Positions 47,048 to 56,988 of a stretch of 64,000 bases of DNA are shown piece after piece. A model generated the notes under the pieces. That model saw only the letters and a list, made by a program, of their open reading frames with translations, made no database searches and had not been told where the DNA came from. Positions within the stretch are counted from its first letter, which is position 1. The number at the start of each line of letters is the position of its first letter. The position numbers and the translations under genes are program-made. This stretch comes from Eutypa lata (lineage: Eukaryota; Ascomycota; Sordariomycetes; Xylariales; Diatrypaceae): positions 372,001 through 436,000 of the forward strand of contig JAKULF010000005.1 of assembly GCA_022661535.1 (NCBI GenBank), given 5' to 3'.

Positions 47048-48535
47048 GTGGGCCAACACACAACAATGCCTCGACATGGAGTGAACAAGAACAGGATTCT
47101 GTCCATCCAGTTACTCAATCCCCAAGTCTACCAAGCCGGGGATGTCGTTATTGGCACGGTCACGGTGAAATTGCCGTACGGAACTCCCCCATCAAAAACA
47201 TTGCGGCTGAAGCTATTAGGGCGTGCCAAGACGAAGATCACCAGGCACGCCGGCCACGGGACGAGGATCTATCGCGGGAGAGCATTCTTCGTCCAAGTAG
47301 TCTGCGTGCTCAACAGCGACACCACGGCAACGCAATGGACAAGCGACGGCGCTCAGATATGGCCCTTCGACCTGGAGATACCACAGAGCCACGCCCAGAC
47401 CCCGGCCAGCGACAAGTACAGTGCCTCTCATCCCTTTGTTTCCAACACGGAGCCGGATATAATCTCACGGTACGAAATGCCGTCGATATTCTACTACACC
47501 GGCCACAGCGATTTATCCGGCACGACCCAGGAAGCCTACGTGGAGTACTGGCTCGAAGCGTCACCATCGACCACCACGGCGACATCTGACGCCGCCTCGT
47601 ACCCACTATTTGTCCGGCCCCGGTCGATGGAGCATCCAACGCAGGACTTCGACATGGGGACGCGCCAGTACCCATATGCGATCACCACACAGCGACTGCT
47701 ACCGGAGTTCGCCGCAGACGCGAAGCTGACAATCCGCCAGCGCAGCCGGCGCTTCTTCGCGCCGTCCACCGTCCCCCGGTACGCGTTCCGGGTGCTCTTC
47801 AACGTGGCGGGCACGTACCAGCTAGACCACCCGGACCCGCTCCCCGTGAAGGTGTGGGTCGCGCCGCTGCTGAGCGACGGCAAGACGAACATCTACAACG
47901 GCGATGTCTCGAGCCTGCCACCGGTTAGGCTGGTCGATCTGGAGGCCGAGCTCACGAGTGAGTGCCATACCCGCGCGCCAAGCAGCCTTTTGGGGACTAG
48001 CGAGACGTCCAAGAAGACCAGGTACCCGTTCGGCCGCGCCACATACAACAAGGGGGGGAATTCCGGGCCCGTAGTGCCGGTGTCCCTGGATCCCGAAAGT
48101 TCCGCATTCAACAATACCAGTCCCCTCCGCAAAGTTCATATCCCACCACCAACCGACGCTCTAGAACTCGGCAGAATCCTCGGGCTGCGGGTCTCCCACC
48201 GAACTACTGAGTTTATGGGGAGGCGCAGGGTTGAGTCCACAGGCGGCTTCGAGAAGAATAACATCTATCCGTCGTTCGCGACGTACAACATCGCGCTGGA
48301 GCACAAGCTATCGCTTAATTTGCGTATCGAGTGCGCTGGTGAGCAGCGGCGGATCGAAGTTCGCGAGGTGCCGCTCCGGATCCTGGCTACGGCCGAGGAG
48401 CAGGCAAGGGCGCGCGAGGAGGAGCTGGGTGAGGAGGGCATGCGGAGGAATTACGATGATCTGCAGGCGGCGATGGAGAACGGTGAGGTTGTTAGTAGTG
48501 TTCTAGATGTTGTTGCGAGTGTTTTGGGTGCATGA
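47048..48535 (+). CDS. Arrestin-like N-terminal domain protein
   Basis: A single exon of 495 aa. The N-terminal arrestin fold is suggested by ILSIQLLNPQVYQAGDVVIG, followed by TVTVKLPYG, KTLRLKLLGRAKTKI and WPFDLEIPQ. It continues through a Pro-rich middle to a C-terminal half with YEMPSIFYY, EAYVEYWLEA and, much later, SFATYNIALEHKLSLNLRIE. Fungal arrestin-related proteins link membrane cargo or receptors to ubiquitin ligases of the Rsp5 type; no clear PPxY motif stands out in this copy. The start could be Met1 or Met7 (MPRHGVNK). No lesion is seen. Confidence 0.85.
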   Translation: MGQHTTMPRHGVNKNRILSIQLLNPQVYQAGDVVIGTVTVKLPYGTPPSKTLRLKLLGRAKTKITRHAGHGTRIYRGRAFFVQVVCVLNSDTTATQWTSDGAQIWPFDLEIPQSHAQTPASDKYSASHPFVSNTEPDIISRYEMPSIFYYTGHSDLSGTTQEAYVEYWLEASPSTTTATSDAASYPLFVRPRSMEHPTQDFDMGTRQYPYAITTQRLLPEFAADAKLTIRQRSRRFFAPSTVPRYAFRVLFNVAGTYQLDHPDPLPVKVWVAPLLSDGKTNIYNGDVSSLPPVRLVDLEAELTSECHTRAPSSLLGTSETSKKTRYPFGRATYNKGGNSGPVVPVSLDPESSAFNNTSPLRKVHIPPPTDALELGRILGLRVSHRTTEFMGRRRVESTGGFEKNNIYPSFATYNIALEHKLSLNLRIECAGEQRRIEVREVPLRILATAEEQARAREEELGEEGMRRNYDDLQAAMENGEVVSSVLDVVASVLGA

Positions 48536-49229
48536 TTATGGGAAATGTTGGCCCGGGGAGGGAGGTGGCGGCGGTATGCAAGGTAAAGGAGAACAAAGAG
48601 ACATGTAGTTGGTAGGAGCTTCAGCAGAAGAGTTTGCTGGGCAACATTCCAGTAAAGCAATATGAGATTCCGGATGGGTTGTAGGTATGGTATGGATATA
48701 ACGCTCTGTTGAAACTTTAAACCATTCCGGGCCACACTCTCCGCCCTAGAATGACGAATGTAAGTGCAACAACGTCTGGTCTTCATGGAATGATGATGTT
48801 TCTTTGTGCCCCAGCTGTGTACCTACGTCAAGAATGACGCACATTCAAGAAGGCATTTTGCGTCAGTCATGGTGTAAAGGCGAATTGATGATCGGAAAAC
48901 TCGAGAATTGAATGCCTGAGCAAAGAGTGTAACAGACGAACTTTATCTAAGGAAAAAAGTACTATTCAAGGGTGCAAGAGTCCTTCTTTTTTTTCCTTCA
49001 TTTTCCTTTTCAAGAGATATTCAACCACAACCGAACATAGTACATGAATAATGTTTCTACACTCTGTAAACTCATATACATCAGATATATCCGAGGTTGA
49101 ATCCATTTTATCATAAAGTCCTTCCAATCTTTTTCACTTATTTCGTATTGCCAATTTTACCTCGTTCTTACTCTTTTTCTTTCTCTTATCACCACATACA
49201 CATCTTTCCCTTACAGTCAGAGCATTATC
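48536..49229. other. Intergenic region, no gene seen
   Basis: It holds the 3' end of the arrestin-like gene and the promoter of the GNAT gene, which has pyrimidine-rich tracts (runs of T and CTTT near 48983-49012 and 49120-49190) common before fungal start codons. Confidence 0.5.
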
Positions 49230-50039
49230 ATGGCGGACCTACCAATCGAATGTGAAATACTTACGGACTACGGGAAGCTTCCGGAAGCATCCAAAGTCAT
49301 ACACAGTTTCGGCCAGTCCACTGAGCGCTACCAACAGATTGTCCGCGACTGCACCCGCGAAGACAACGCATTTAGTTTTGAATTGAAAGAATGTATTAGT
49401 AGCAAACTCTCGTGGTGTAACGACACCCCATCTGAGAACTTCATCATCACAGCCACCCAGAACAACAAGATTGTCGGCGTCGCTGTCCTTCGCACGTTCA
49501 CCGAGCGCCGTGAAGGTAGACGGTTTCGAACAGACAAGCAACTAAACACACGTCCGACGCTTCAGAGGGGCTACGATGACAAGGATGTGGTCAAGTATAA
49601 GTCAGAACTCCTGAGATGGGGTGTTGATTGCGTTGCGCTGGAGCGAGATAGGAGCGCCAATTGGGCCATGTACCTCGCCATACCGCGCGATAAGCCATTC
49701 TATAGTAAGTGTTGCTGCTGATTCAAGCAAGCCACTTCCTCTACAATGTTACTATACCATTGTATATTGTCGCTAATGCATCTTATTTTCATCATAACAT
49801 CAGTCATCACCAAATTCGGAGTCTTGCCTCACTTGCAGAGCCATGGACACGGGAGGAAGTTGATGGAGTATGTCCAGGAATTCGCTGATTCCGGAGGACG
49901 AGAGTTGGTATATGTTACAGCACATGGAGACGGCGTAGAGTTCTTCAAGAAATGTGGCTTTTCTGCTCCAGACGAGACACATGGGGAGAGTCAAGAGCCG
50001 AATATGTACGCCTTACGAAGACCGGAAGGAGGATTCTAG
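49230..50039 (+). CDS. GNAT-family N-acetyltransferase
   Basis: Two exons, 49230-49704 and 49804-50039, join in frame across a 99-nt intron to give 236 aa. The C-terminal half has the acetyl-CoA binding motif HLQSHGHGRKLMEYV, followed by FADSGGRELVYVTAHG and EFFKKCGF, the usual beta5-alpha4 region of the fold. The N-terminal half includes ENFIITATQNNKIVGVAVL. The enzyme would move an acetyl group from acetyl-CoA to an unknown amine substrate. A second, unrelated GNAT gene lies at about 60 kb. Confidence 0.85.
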
Positions 50040-50804
50040 GACGTTAACAGGAGTACTTATCCGGCCATGAGTGATTGTAACGATTCTCATTGACGCGGTT
50101 GATGTGCTTGTGTGCTCGGATAATATACGAAAAACCGCTCTTAAGCCTTTGGGTTAGGGTTAGCCGTGAAGTGACACTAGCTGGGTAGCAGCTGATACAG
50201 CCGAAATGGGCAGGTCAATGAGTGAATAGATTTGAGAGCACTGCGCAACTACATAGCAACCCGAGAATAAATTCGCGTGAAAAACAAACCCATAATTTGC
50301 AGCTGAGCACTTGCTTTAGTTTGCTACTTACCCAGCTTCCACGAACACTCAACGTCACTCCCTGCGGAATTGCCTTGAGCAAATAACCTCACGATATAGC
50401 GACGGAGAAGTTAGGCGTGGTGCTGTTCTAAGCCGCATTGTAAGCAACGTTCTTTGCTTTCGTTGGGATTCGGACAGCTCGACTATTATGTGGTTGTTAT
50501 TGATCCGATGCATCACAATGAAGCAGGCGCGAGGAAGCAACTGCGAGCCCGAACGTACGATGGGTCAAGTCGAAAGGCAAACCGCTGATGGCATGTTTGG
50601 AGGGTGTATGGAGCTCTATATTCGTATCTAATTTAAGAATCTTAATCGTCGGCTAGATATAGCCTGGTACACCTTGCTGCTGCTGCCTTGCCATGGATAC
50701 CTTGGGTCCTTAGAGCTGCTCTAACCTATTAGGAAACAATGCAACTATTCTGACAATACATCCTAAATCTCTCAACTGCTGACATCTAGATTAATTTACA
50801 ACTG

Positions 50805-50911
50805 ATTTGTCACTTAAGGGAAAAAAATCCATAGCTTGACTTGAACACTCAAGAGTTGTCTTTCTTATATATCGTTTGTAAACCATTTGTTACTTAAGGG
50901 AGAAAATCCAT
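50805..50911. repeat. Pair of imperfect direct repeats about 77 bp apart
   Basis: The two copies read gatttgtcacttaaggg then aaaaaaatccat, and catttgttacttaaggg then agaaaatccat. They may be the remains of a tandem duplication. Confidence 0.6.
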
Positions 50912-51131
50912 TGTTCAAAATAACGTAACGAGAACCCAACCCTTGGGTAACAAAATAATGTTCAGGTTATCATTGAACCGGTGCGGGATGTAGTACCGGA
51001 AAGACTAATGGGTATTACACATCAGTGTGATGCAAAGGTGTTTATATTGTATGAATGCCTTGGTATGTGTTGTATGTAAAAGGGAAGAAATCTAGGTACA
51101 GAAAGGACAGATCTGCATCTTATAGATGTCA

Positions 51132-51177
51132 GAAAGCCTCCGGCTTTCCACGTGACAGGCTAGAAGCCGAAGGCTTC
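51132..51177. repeat. Twin perfect hairpins
   Basis: The first is GAAAGCC-TCC-GGCTTTC (51132-51148) and the second GAAGCC-GAA-GGCTTC (51163-51177). Both stems are perfect with 3-nt loops, and the stems resemble each other. Confidence 0.7.
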
Positions 51178-51337
51178 CAAAGCTCTGAAGCTGTATACCG
51201 CTAGCCCCTGAATCAACGTATGACGGATTTGTCCCTGAATGGATAAATTCTTCACCTTTACTTAAAGGCTTCACACCAGTTCGTTATATATTATACCGTA
51301 TGATACTATACAATACCACCGGACATATTCGTGTACT

Positions 51338-51430
51338 TTAAGGGTTAAGGTTAGGGCCAGGGCAAGGGCACGGGCACGGGTAGTGTCAGGGTCAGGGTTA
51401 GGGTTAGGGTTAGGGGCAAGGTTAAGGTCA
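51338..51430 (+). repeat. Interstitial telomeric repeat, TTAGGG orientation
   Basis: A G-rich run begins with gggttaaggttagggcc, passes through degenerate units (ggcaagggcacgggcacgg) and ends with three perfect GGGTTA units near 51395-51415. TTAGGG is the telomere unit of most filamentous fungi. The degenerate units suggest an old insertion. Confidence 0.8.
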
Positions 51431-52004
51431 CATCAAAAGTTAAGATCTACATATGTACCTATGCTACGAAGTACGTATTAATAATGTTATTTGCATCTAC
51501 TTTCATACCTCATTTTTCCTACAGCAATTCATAGACAGAAAAACAAACAGACAGCCCCTATGCTATTCGACAAACGGCACAATATTCAATGATGCAAGTA
51601 GTTGGTTCTTTTCTTTTCTTTTTTCTTCTTTTTTAACGCGCCAGAATCAAAACGCAGATATGAAAAACAACAAAGGGCCCATTTATAGTATATAGTGATT
51701 GATTATAATATCCTTGACATTAACTAATAGCCTTTGCTACAACTATAGAAAAAAGCCAGACCACCGTACCAGGGACTCCAGAATCGAAGAAGACAACAGC
51801 CATAAACCAGGTGGCTTGAGCAGGTAACTAAGTTAAAAAGCGCTAACAATGTACTTATCAAAACCAACAACAACACGAACCGGATGAACAATTCTAGCCA
51901 ACTAACTATCGGGGCCACGACTATAGTGACTGCCATATCCTGCTTGGTGGGAAGGTGGGTATGGTGGTAGGCAGGCAGGTAGTTACACATCCGCATCCTC
52001 CTTT

Positions 52005-52046
52005 TCCCTCTCTCTTTCTCGCTCTCTCTCTCTCTCTTTTCTCTCT
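52005..52046. repeat. CT microsatellite
   Basis: A CT/TCTC tract lies just downstream of the calponin-domain gene's stop codon (GA-rich on the transcribed strand). Confidence 0.75.
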
Positions 52047-52111
52047 GATATCTATCCCCAAATAAGCAATGCACCCCACTCAATACAGAAACTAGCAATA
52101 AAACCCAAAAA

Positions 52112-54324
52112 TCAAGGTCTCCCCGGCAGCGGCCTAGGCCCGACAATCTGTCTCCTGCCGCCGCCGCCGCCGATGCCCTGCGCGCCCCTCGCGCTATTCT
52201 GGGAGTCGCCGCCCGTGAACCCGGACCACTGGTTGACGTCCCAGCGGCCGCCGACGCCCTCGACGTCCTCGGGGGCGCGGGGCGCCTTGGAGGTCTCGGC
52301 CTGCTGCTCCTCCCACTCGCGCTGGCGCTGGCGCTCCATCTCCATCTCGCGCTCGAGGAGCGTGCGGGACGAGAACCCGACGCTGAGGCGCTTCGGGCGG
52401 CCCAGCGGCGGCGGGGACGGCGTCGCCTGCGCCGCGTGGTGCATGGTGTTCGCGGCGGCGATGGCGGCTTTGACGGAGGGGGAGGGCGGCGGGGAGGGGG
52501 ATGATAGGGGGGCTGCAGGAGGTGTTGTTGTTACTGGTGCGGTCGGGGTCGGAGTTGGGTTCGGTAGTGGACGTCGGGGCATTTGCATTTCGGGTGGTGG
52601 GGGAGATGGTGTTGATGTGCGGCTTATTGTCATCGTTGTTGCTAGCGGGCCCGGGATGGGAAGGGGCCTAGACTCCCCTGTTCGCTGGGGTCGTAGAGGC
52701 GATGATCGATGTGGTGTTACCTGTTGTGCGATGGGGATGGGTAGTGGGCGTGGTGCTGGGACAACGGAGTGATCTCGTCCGCGAGGTGCTGGTGCTAATG
52801 ATTGATCTCGTCCTCGAGATACCGGGGCTGTAGACTGATCTCGTCCTCGAGCCACTGGTGCTGTCGATTGGTCCCGCCCTCGAGCTACCGGTGCTACCGA
52901 GTGATCCCGTCCCCTCGGCGACGGCGGCACGGATGGATTACGTCCTCTCGGGGAGTCATCGTTCCGGGACCAGGAGTCCTGACGGCTCGGAGGCCGGGTG
53001 CGGGATCGGTGCCGAGCTCGAGACTCAGCCCGCTTGTGCGGCGACCGCCTCGACCGCTCCTCTTCGTACTGTTTCTCCCTCTCGCGGGCGGATTCTATAT
53101 CCTTGTCGAGGTGTTTCATCCGCCCCAGGTAGGCATCGGTCCCGCTTCCGGTTCCCTGAGGCGAGATTCCGTTCTCGGCCTGATACTGGCTGAGGTATTG
53201 GCCCTGCAGCCGCGCGTCGCTTTGGCTCTTGGCGCGGCGTCTTTCCTCCATTATCTGGGCCTCGGCCTCTTCTTCTGCTTTGCGCCGCTTTTGTTCGGTG
53301 AGCTTCCACTGTCGCTCTTGTTCTTCCCACTGGCGCTTCTCTTCCTCGGCTTTGATCTTCACGTCGGCTCTTTGCCGGGCGGTTTCGACGTCCCATTTCT
53401 GCTCCTCTTCCAACCGGGCCTGCTCTTCCTCGTCGGCCTCCAATTCTGCTTTGCGTCTGTGTTCCTGTTCCTCTATCTGCTGTTTCTGGCGTAGGGCTTC
53501 GGCTTCTTGCTCTTTCCGTCTCCGCTCTTTCTCCTTTACGCTCGGGACGTAAGGACCGGCGCTTGTGATTTGCCGCCGTCCACCGTAGACAATACCAAGG
53601 TTTCCCTGACTAGCTCCACCCAAGTATCCATACTGAGCAATGTTCCACGCGGGGCTAGTAACTCCCTCGTGGCTCTTTTGACTCCAGGTGCTTACATTGG
53701 GCGATGTGGGGCGGTCGCTGTTGGTAGGACTCCTCCCGGGACTCCAGCGACCGGATGTGCTGCTGACATTAGAAAAACCCCTATTCCTAGATGGAGTGCT
53801 TCGACCGGTATCCTGAGGGCTGATTAGACGGGGCCCAATCGCGGATGGGAAGGCACTGGGGTTCGCGGCATGTGCTGCACGTGAGAAGGAGCTAAGGCAT
53901 TGTAGGACCTGGGTGGGATCCTTCTGTTCGTATAAATCGACGGTGAGGAACACATCATGATCTTGCATGCCGAGCGGGGGTGATTTGCAGGCGCGGAGAA
54001 AGTGTGAGATATTCTCCATCTGGACGAAGGGCATAGCGGATTTCTTGAACTTGACCCCTGGAGGGCCAGTGGCTAGGTTGACAAGCCTAAGAATGACAGA
54101 TGAGATGTTAGCAAAATGCATCTTTGAATTTAATTAGTGGATTTTGGTTAAACTTACTTGCAAAGAGCCACTCCATCTTTCAAGCCTTCTAGAAGATCAT
54201 CAGACGATAGTTGTTCGCCCAGTACGCCCTCGATCCAGGATCGTGCTTCGCTTGCTGCGGCGGGTGTGTATTTATCGAGGCGCATTTTGCGCAAGTCCTT
54301 ATCTAAGGAGGTGACAGACGCCAT
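52112..54324 (-). CDS. Calponin-homology (transgelin/Scp1-like) protein with long disordered tail
   Basis: Two exons, 54324-54158 and 54086-52112, join in frame across a 71-nt intron to give 713 aa. Residues about 20-150 are a single CH domain (ARSWIEGVLG, LLEGLKDGVALCKLVN, MENISHFLRAC, DVFLTVDLYEQKDPTQVLQ) as in the actin-bundling Scp1/transgelin family. Fungal Scp1 is usually about 200 aa, so this protein is far longer. After a Ser/Pro-rich linker comes a long charged coiled-coil stretch, roughly residues 255-400 (KEKERRRKEQEAEALRQKQ and on). A tandem of degenerate RGRDxSxAP units follows, then a Pro-rich tail with possible SH3-binding motifs. It probably tethers actin to other partners at the cell cortex; this is inference. 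Confidence 0.86.
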
Positions 54325-55301
54325 GATGGCGAAAGTCTCAAAGTATATGAGAGTTGCGGTCAAGGTATAGTGATGGTATAGTTGATTACTTGATACGTTA
54401 TGACATGCGACTTGCGCAATGGTAAAGAAATTAAGGTAGGTAGGTTAGGTAGATAGGAAATGGAATAGCAAGGTATGTAAGATCCGACGTCACCAATAGA
54501 TAGTGCAATGCAGGTAACCGGCTGTCGTCGGAACCTTTTACAGTCGGGGGTATGGTAAGAGCGGGAAATGAAATTGATTTGGAAGGGTATTCTGCGGTTA
54601 TAGTTGGTATTGTTTAGTGATTAGCTGTTAGGGAATTATAACTAGTAGAGAGTGTAAGAAGTAGAAGAATTGAGAATGAGGCGCGCCGGCCCAAAGTGTC
54701 TGCAGGAAGAAGTGTCAAAAGTTGATGTACGAAGTCAGAAGAAACATCAATCAGGGGAATGTTCAATGCTGCTGCTAAAGAAGTGAGTGACAAGGTTGAA
54801 TCCCCCACTATGTGTACATGCAGGTGTGGAAGTGACGTCGAGCGAACCAAGCGATATCTTGAAGTATCCATGTACTGTGGCTATTTATATACGTAGATGT
54901 GTACATGGAATTTAAGGCTTGAATCTCAACAATCCAGGTGGCTGGATTAGATTGGTGGTGGCTGGTGTCTATCCTATCGTCTATCACCTATAAATCAATG
55001 CATGCATTTGTTGCACATTCCTAGGTATATGCATAATTCACGCTAATTTGCTAACTCCTGATTTCCTCCTCTAATAAATGCAAACTCGACAGGGGAGGTG
55101 GAGGGTTCAATTTGAGTATGTACATAGCAAGGATGACGTTGATCTACGACCATATGCCGATGACCAATTATTCAGCTTCAAATACCGAGCATGAAGAAAC
55201 AAAACATCATGAAACACACCAACAGATAATAACTAAAAACATCCACACATCCCTCTTTCTCTCCCTTTCCCCGCATCTGCAGTAGACTTGAACATCGGCA
55301 A
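54325..55301. promoter_or_regulatory. Divergent promoter region, no gene seen
   Basis: About 1 kb between the start codons of the calponin-domain gene (-) and the complex I assembly gene (+). It contains short runs of GTAGGTAGGTTAGGTAGATAGG near 54435-54457, split here by one or two mismatches, but no gene. Confidence 0.45.
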
Positions 55302-55414
55302 ATGTCAACAACGAACCAGATAGGCCCTGTCCTCAAGGCCTGGTACCAGTGGAAATCCCTTCGCCTACCATGGCGGAAGCGTTTCCTAGTTGGTGAGCTG
55401 CCCCCACCTCTCTT

Positions 55415-55475
<61 letters not shown>

Positions 55476-56004
55476 TCACCTATTCACTCACCTCCTCACC
55501 TAACTTACTTACCAACGCCCACAGGCCTCGACCTCCGCGGCAACACATACTGGGAATTCCGGCTGCAGCGCGGCGACCCGACCTCGCACCCCAACAACTC
55601 CCAATCCGAACGACCGCAGTCGTACCCGTTCCGCCGCATCATCCACTACCCGCGGTCGACGTACCTCAGCGAGGTCAGCGTGCCGCCCGCCTGGCACCAA
55701 TGGCTCCGGTACCAGCGCATGGAGGCGCCGACGCTCGACGAGCAGGTGGCCGACGTCGCGCGCCAGGAGCGCATCAAGGTCCTGGCGGCCGAGGCGGACG
55801 CGCGGTGGGCTGCGAAGGGGTCGTACATGGACCGCCCGGGACATGAGAAGGGCCAGGCGCAGGCTGTCCCTGCGCCCGCGTTGGATACGGAGCGCACGCA
55901 ACCGCAGGCGCAGAGTGTGAGGAGCCCTGGAGATGAAGACGTGGTATCACGAGGGGCTACTGCTAGTGGAACAGCTGCTGGTGGAAACGACGAGCGAATA
56001 GATG

Positions 56005-56043
<39 letters not shown>

Positions 56044-56207
56044 AGAAAAAGACGGCGACGAAGGAAAAGGGAGATGATCCGTGGAAGAACGCCGATGCGA
56101 GGAGGGGTGGACCAAGCGAGACGTGGCAGCCCGAGGCGTGGAATCCCACCACCACAACAACCACCAACACCACTAAATCTGCGTCGCCTAAAAAGGGGAA
56201 ACGATGA
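55302..56207 (+). CDS. NADH-ubiquinone oxidoreductase assembly factor, NDUFAF2/N7BML-type
   Basis: Two exons, 55302-55392 and 55525-56207, join in frame across a 132-nt intron to give 257 aa. The N-terminus reads VLKAWYQWKSLRLPWRKRFL, then GLDLRGNTYWEF, YPRSTYLSEVSVPPAWHQWL and RYQRMEAPTLDEQ. This is the core of the NDUFA12-like assembly factor family, which acts late in mitochondrial complex I assembly. The basic amphipathic start could act as a mitochondrial presequence. The second half is low complexity, with an 11-residue Gln tract coded by a pure CAG run (56007-56039), a Lys tract, a conserved-looking KGDDPWKNADARRGGPSETW and a Thr/Asn tail. The intron is mostly a CT microsatellite. Confidence 0.87.
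55408..55471. repeat. CT microsatellite inside an intron
   Basis: About 60 bases of CT/TTTCTC repeats fill much of the single intron of the complex I assembly gene. It doubles as a polypyrimidine stretch before the acceptor at 55524. Confidence 0.85.
56007..56039 (+). repeat. (CAG)11 coding trinucleotide repeat
   Basis: Eleven uninterrupted CAG codons encode a Gln tract in the complex I assembly factor homologue. Purity suggests recent expansion or active length change. Confidence 0.9.
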
Positions 56208-56988
56208 ATGACTAGGGATCGTCTATTCGTCCGTGCGTGGGATAAATGCGTGGTACTATATAAGAGGCGAAAATGCGATCAATGAAAGAAAGTAAACAAA
56301 AGCCAGAGCGAATCAGGTCCGTGAGTGGTCTCTGCAACAACGACGTGGAACGAGACAGACGGACAGAAAGAAGAGAAGGAAGGACATAAATCGCGAAGTA
56401 CGAAAGGTGTACGTACATATGTATATGTGTATTTACGTATTTGTGTATCATTACTGTAATTAATTATATGTACAGAACAACAGAAAATCACTACCGAAAT
56501 GCCCATCTTGCTGTAACTTATATACATTAACGACCCTGAATGGTGGGTTGGTTGGTTGGTTGGTTGGTTGGTTGGTCGCCCGATGAATATATACCCCTAA
56601 TATAATAGACAAATGCATATCACATATCCTACAATACAGCGCCGTACCAATAAACCCCCTATTTGATCATCTTCGATTCTGTACGCCGGTTTCTAATTTG
56701 ATCCCCACATAATACATGATGATAATGCCTCCTCTATGATGTGTTTGTGCTGTATATCTCTTTGAACGAACTCCGGCCAATCCTAGCTCATGTTCAAGCG
56801 CATGAACCAAGCAAATGCACACCCACCCGGCCACCCACAATACACCTACACATACACACACATACACGCCCAACATCCCAATCTCGCCTCGGAAAGCAGT
56901 ACGTCGAAGTCAGGTACCATAAGTACCTCCCTAGCAAAAGAATTTCTTCGAAAAATGCAAGCCCCTCCCTTTGCAAAGAACCCGTCAA
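56208..56988. other. Intergenic region with a GGTT microsatellite
   Basis: No gene is seen between two convergent genes. A GGTT repeat of about eight units lies at 56545-56577, and a CA-rich stretch at 56840-56868. Confidence 0.6.
56545..56577. repeat. (GGTT)n microsatellite
   Basis: About eight consecutive GGTT units downstream of the complex I assembly gene. Confidence 0.85.

Larger units (their letters stand above)
50040..52111. other. 2.1 kb intergenic region with several small repeats
   Basis: No gene is seen. The stretch contains a two-unit TTAGGG run near 50150-50163, a pair of direct repeats at 50805-50911, twin hairpins at 51132-51177, an interstitial telomeric array at 51338-51430 and a CT tract near 52005-52046. 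Confidence 0.6.

Noticed and set aside
52173..53827. Several long plus-strand open frames (199, 230, 111, 107, 106 codons)
   Set aside because: All are antisense to the repetitive charged and Pro-rich tail of the calponin-domain gene.
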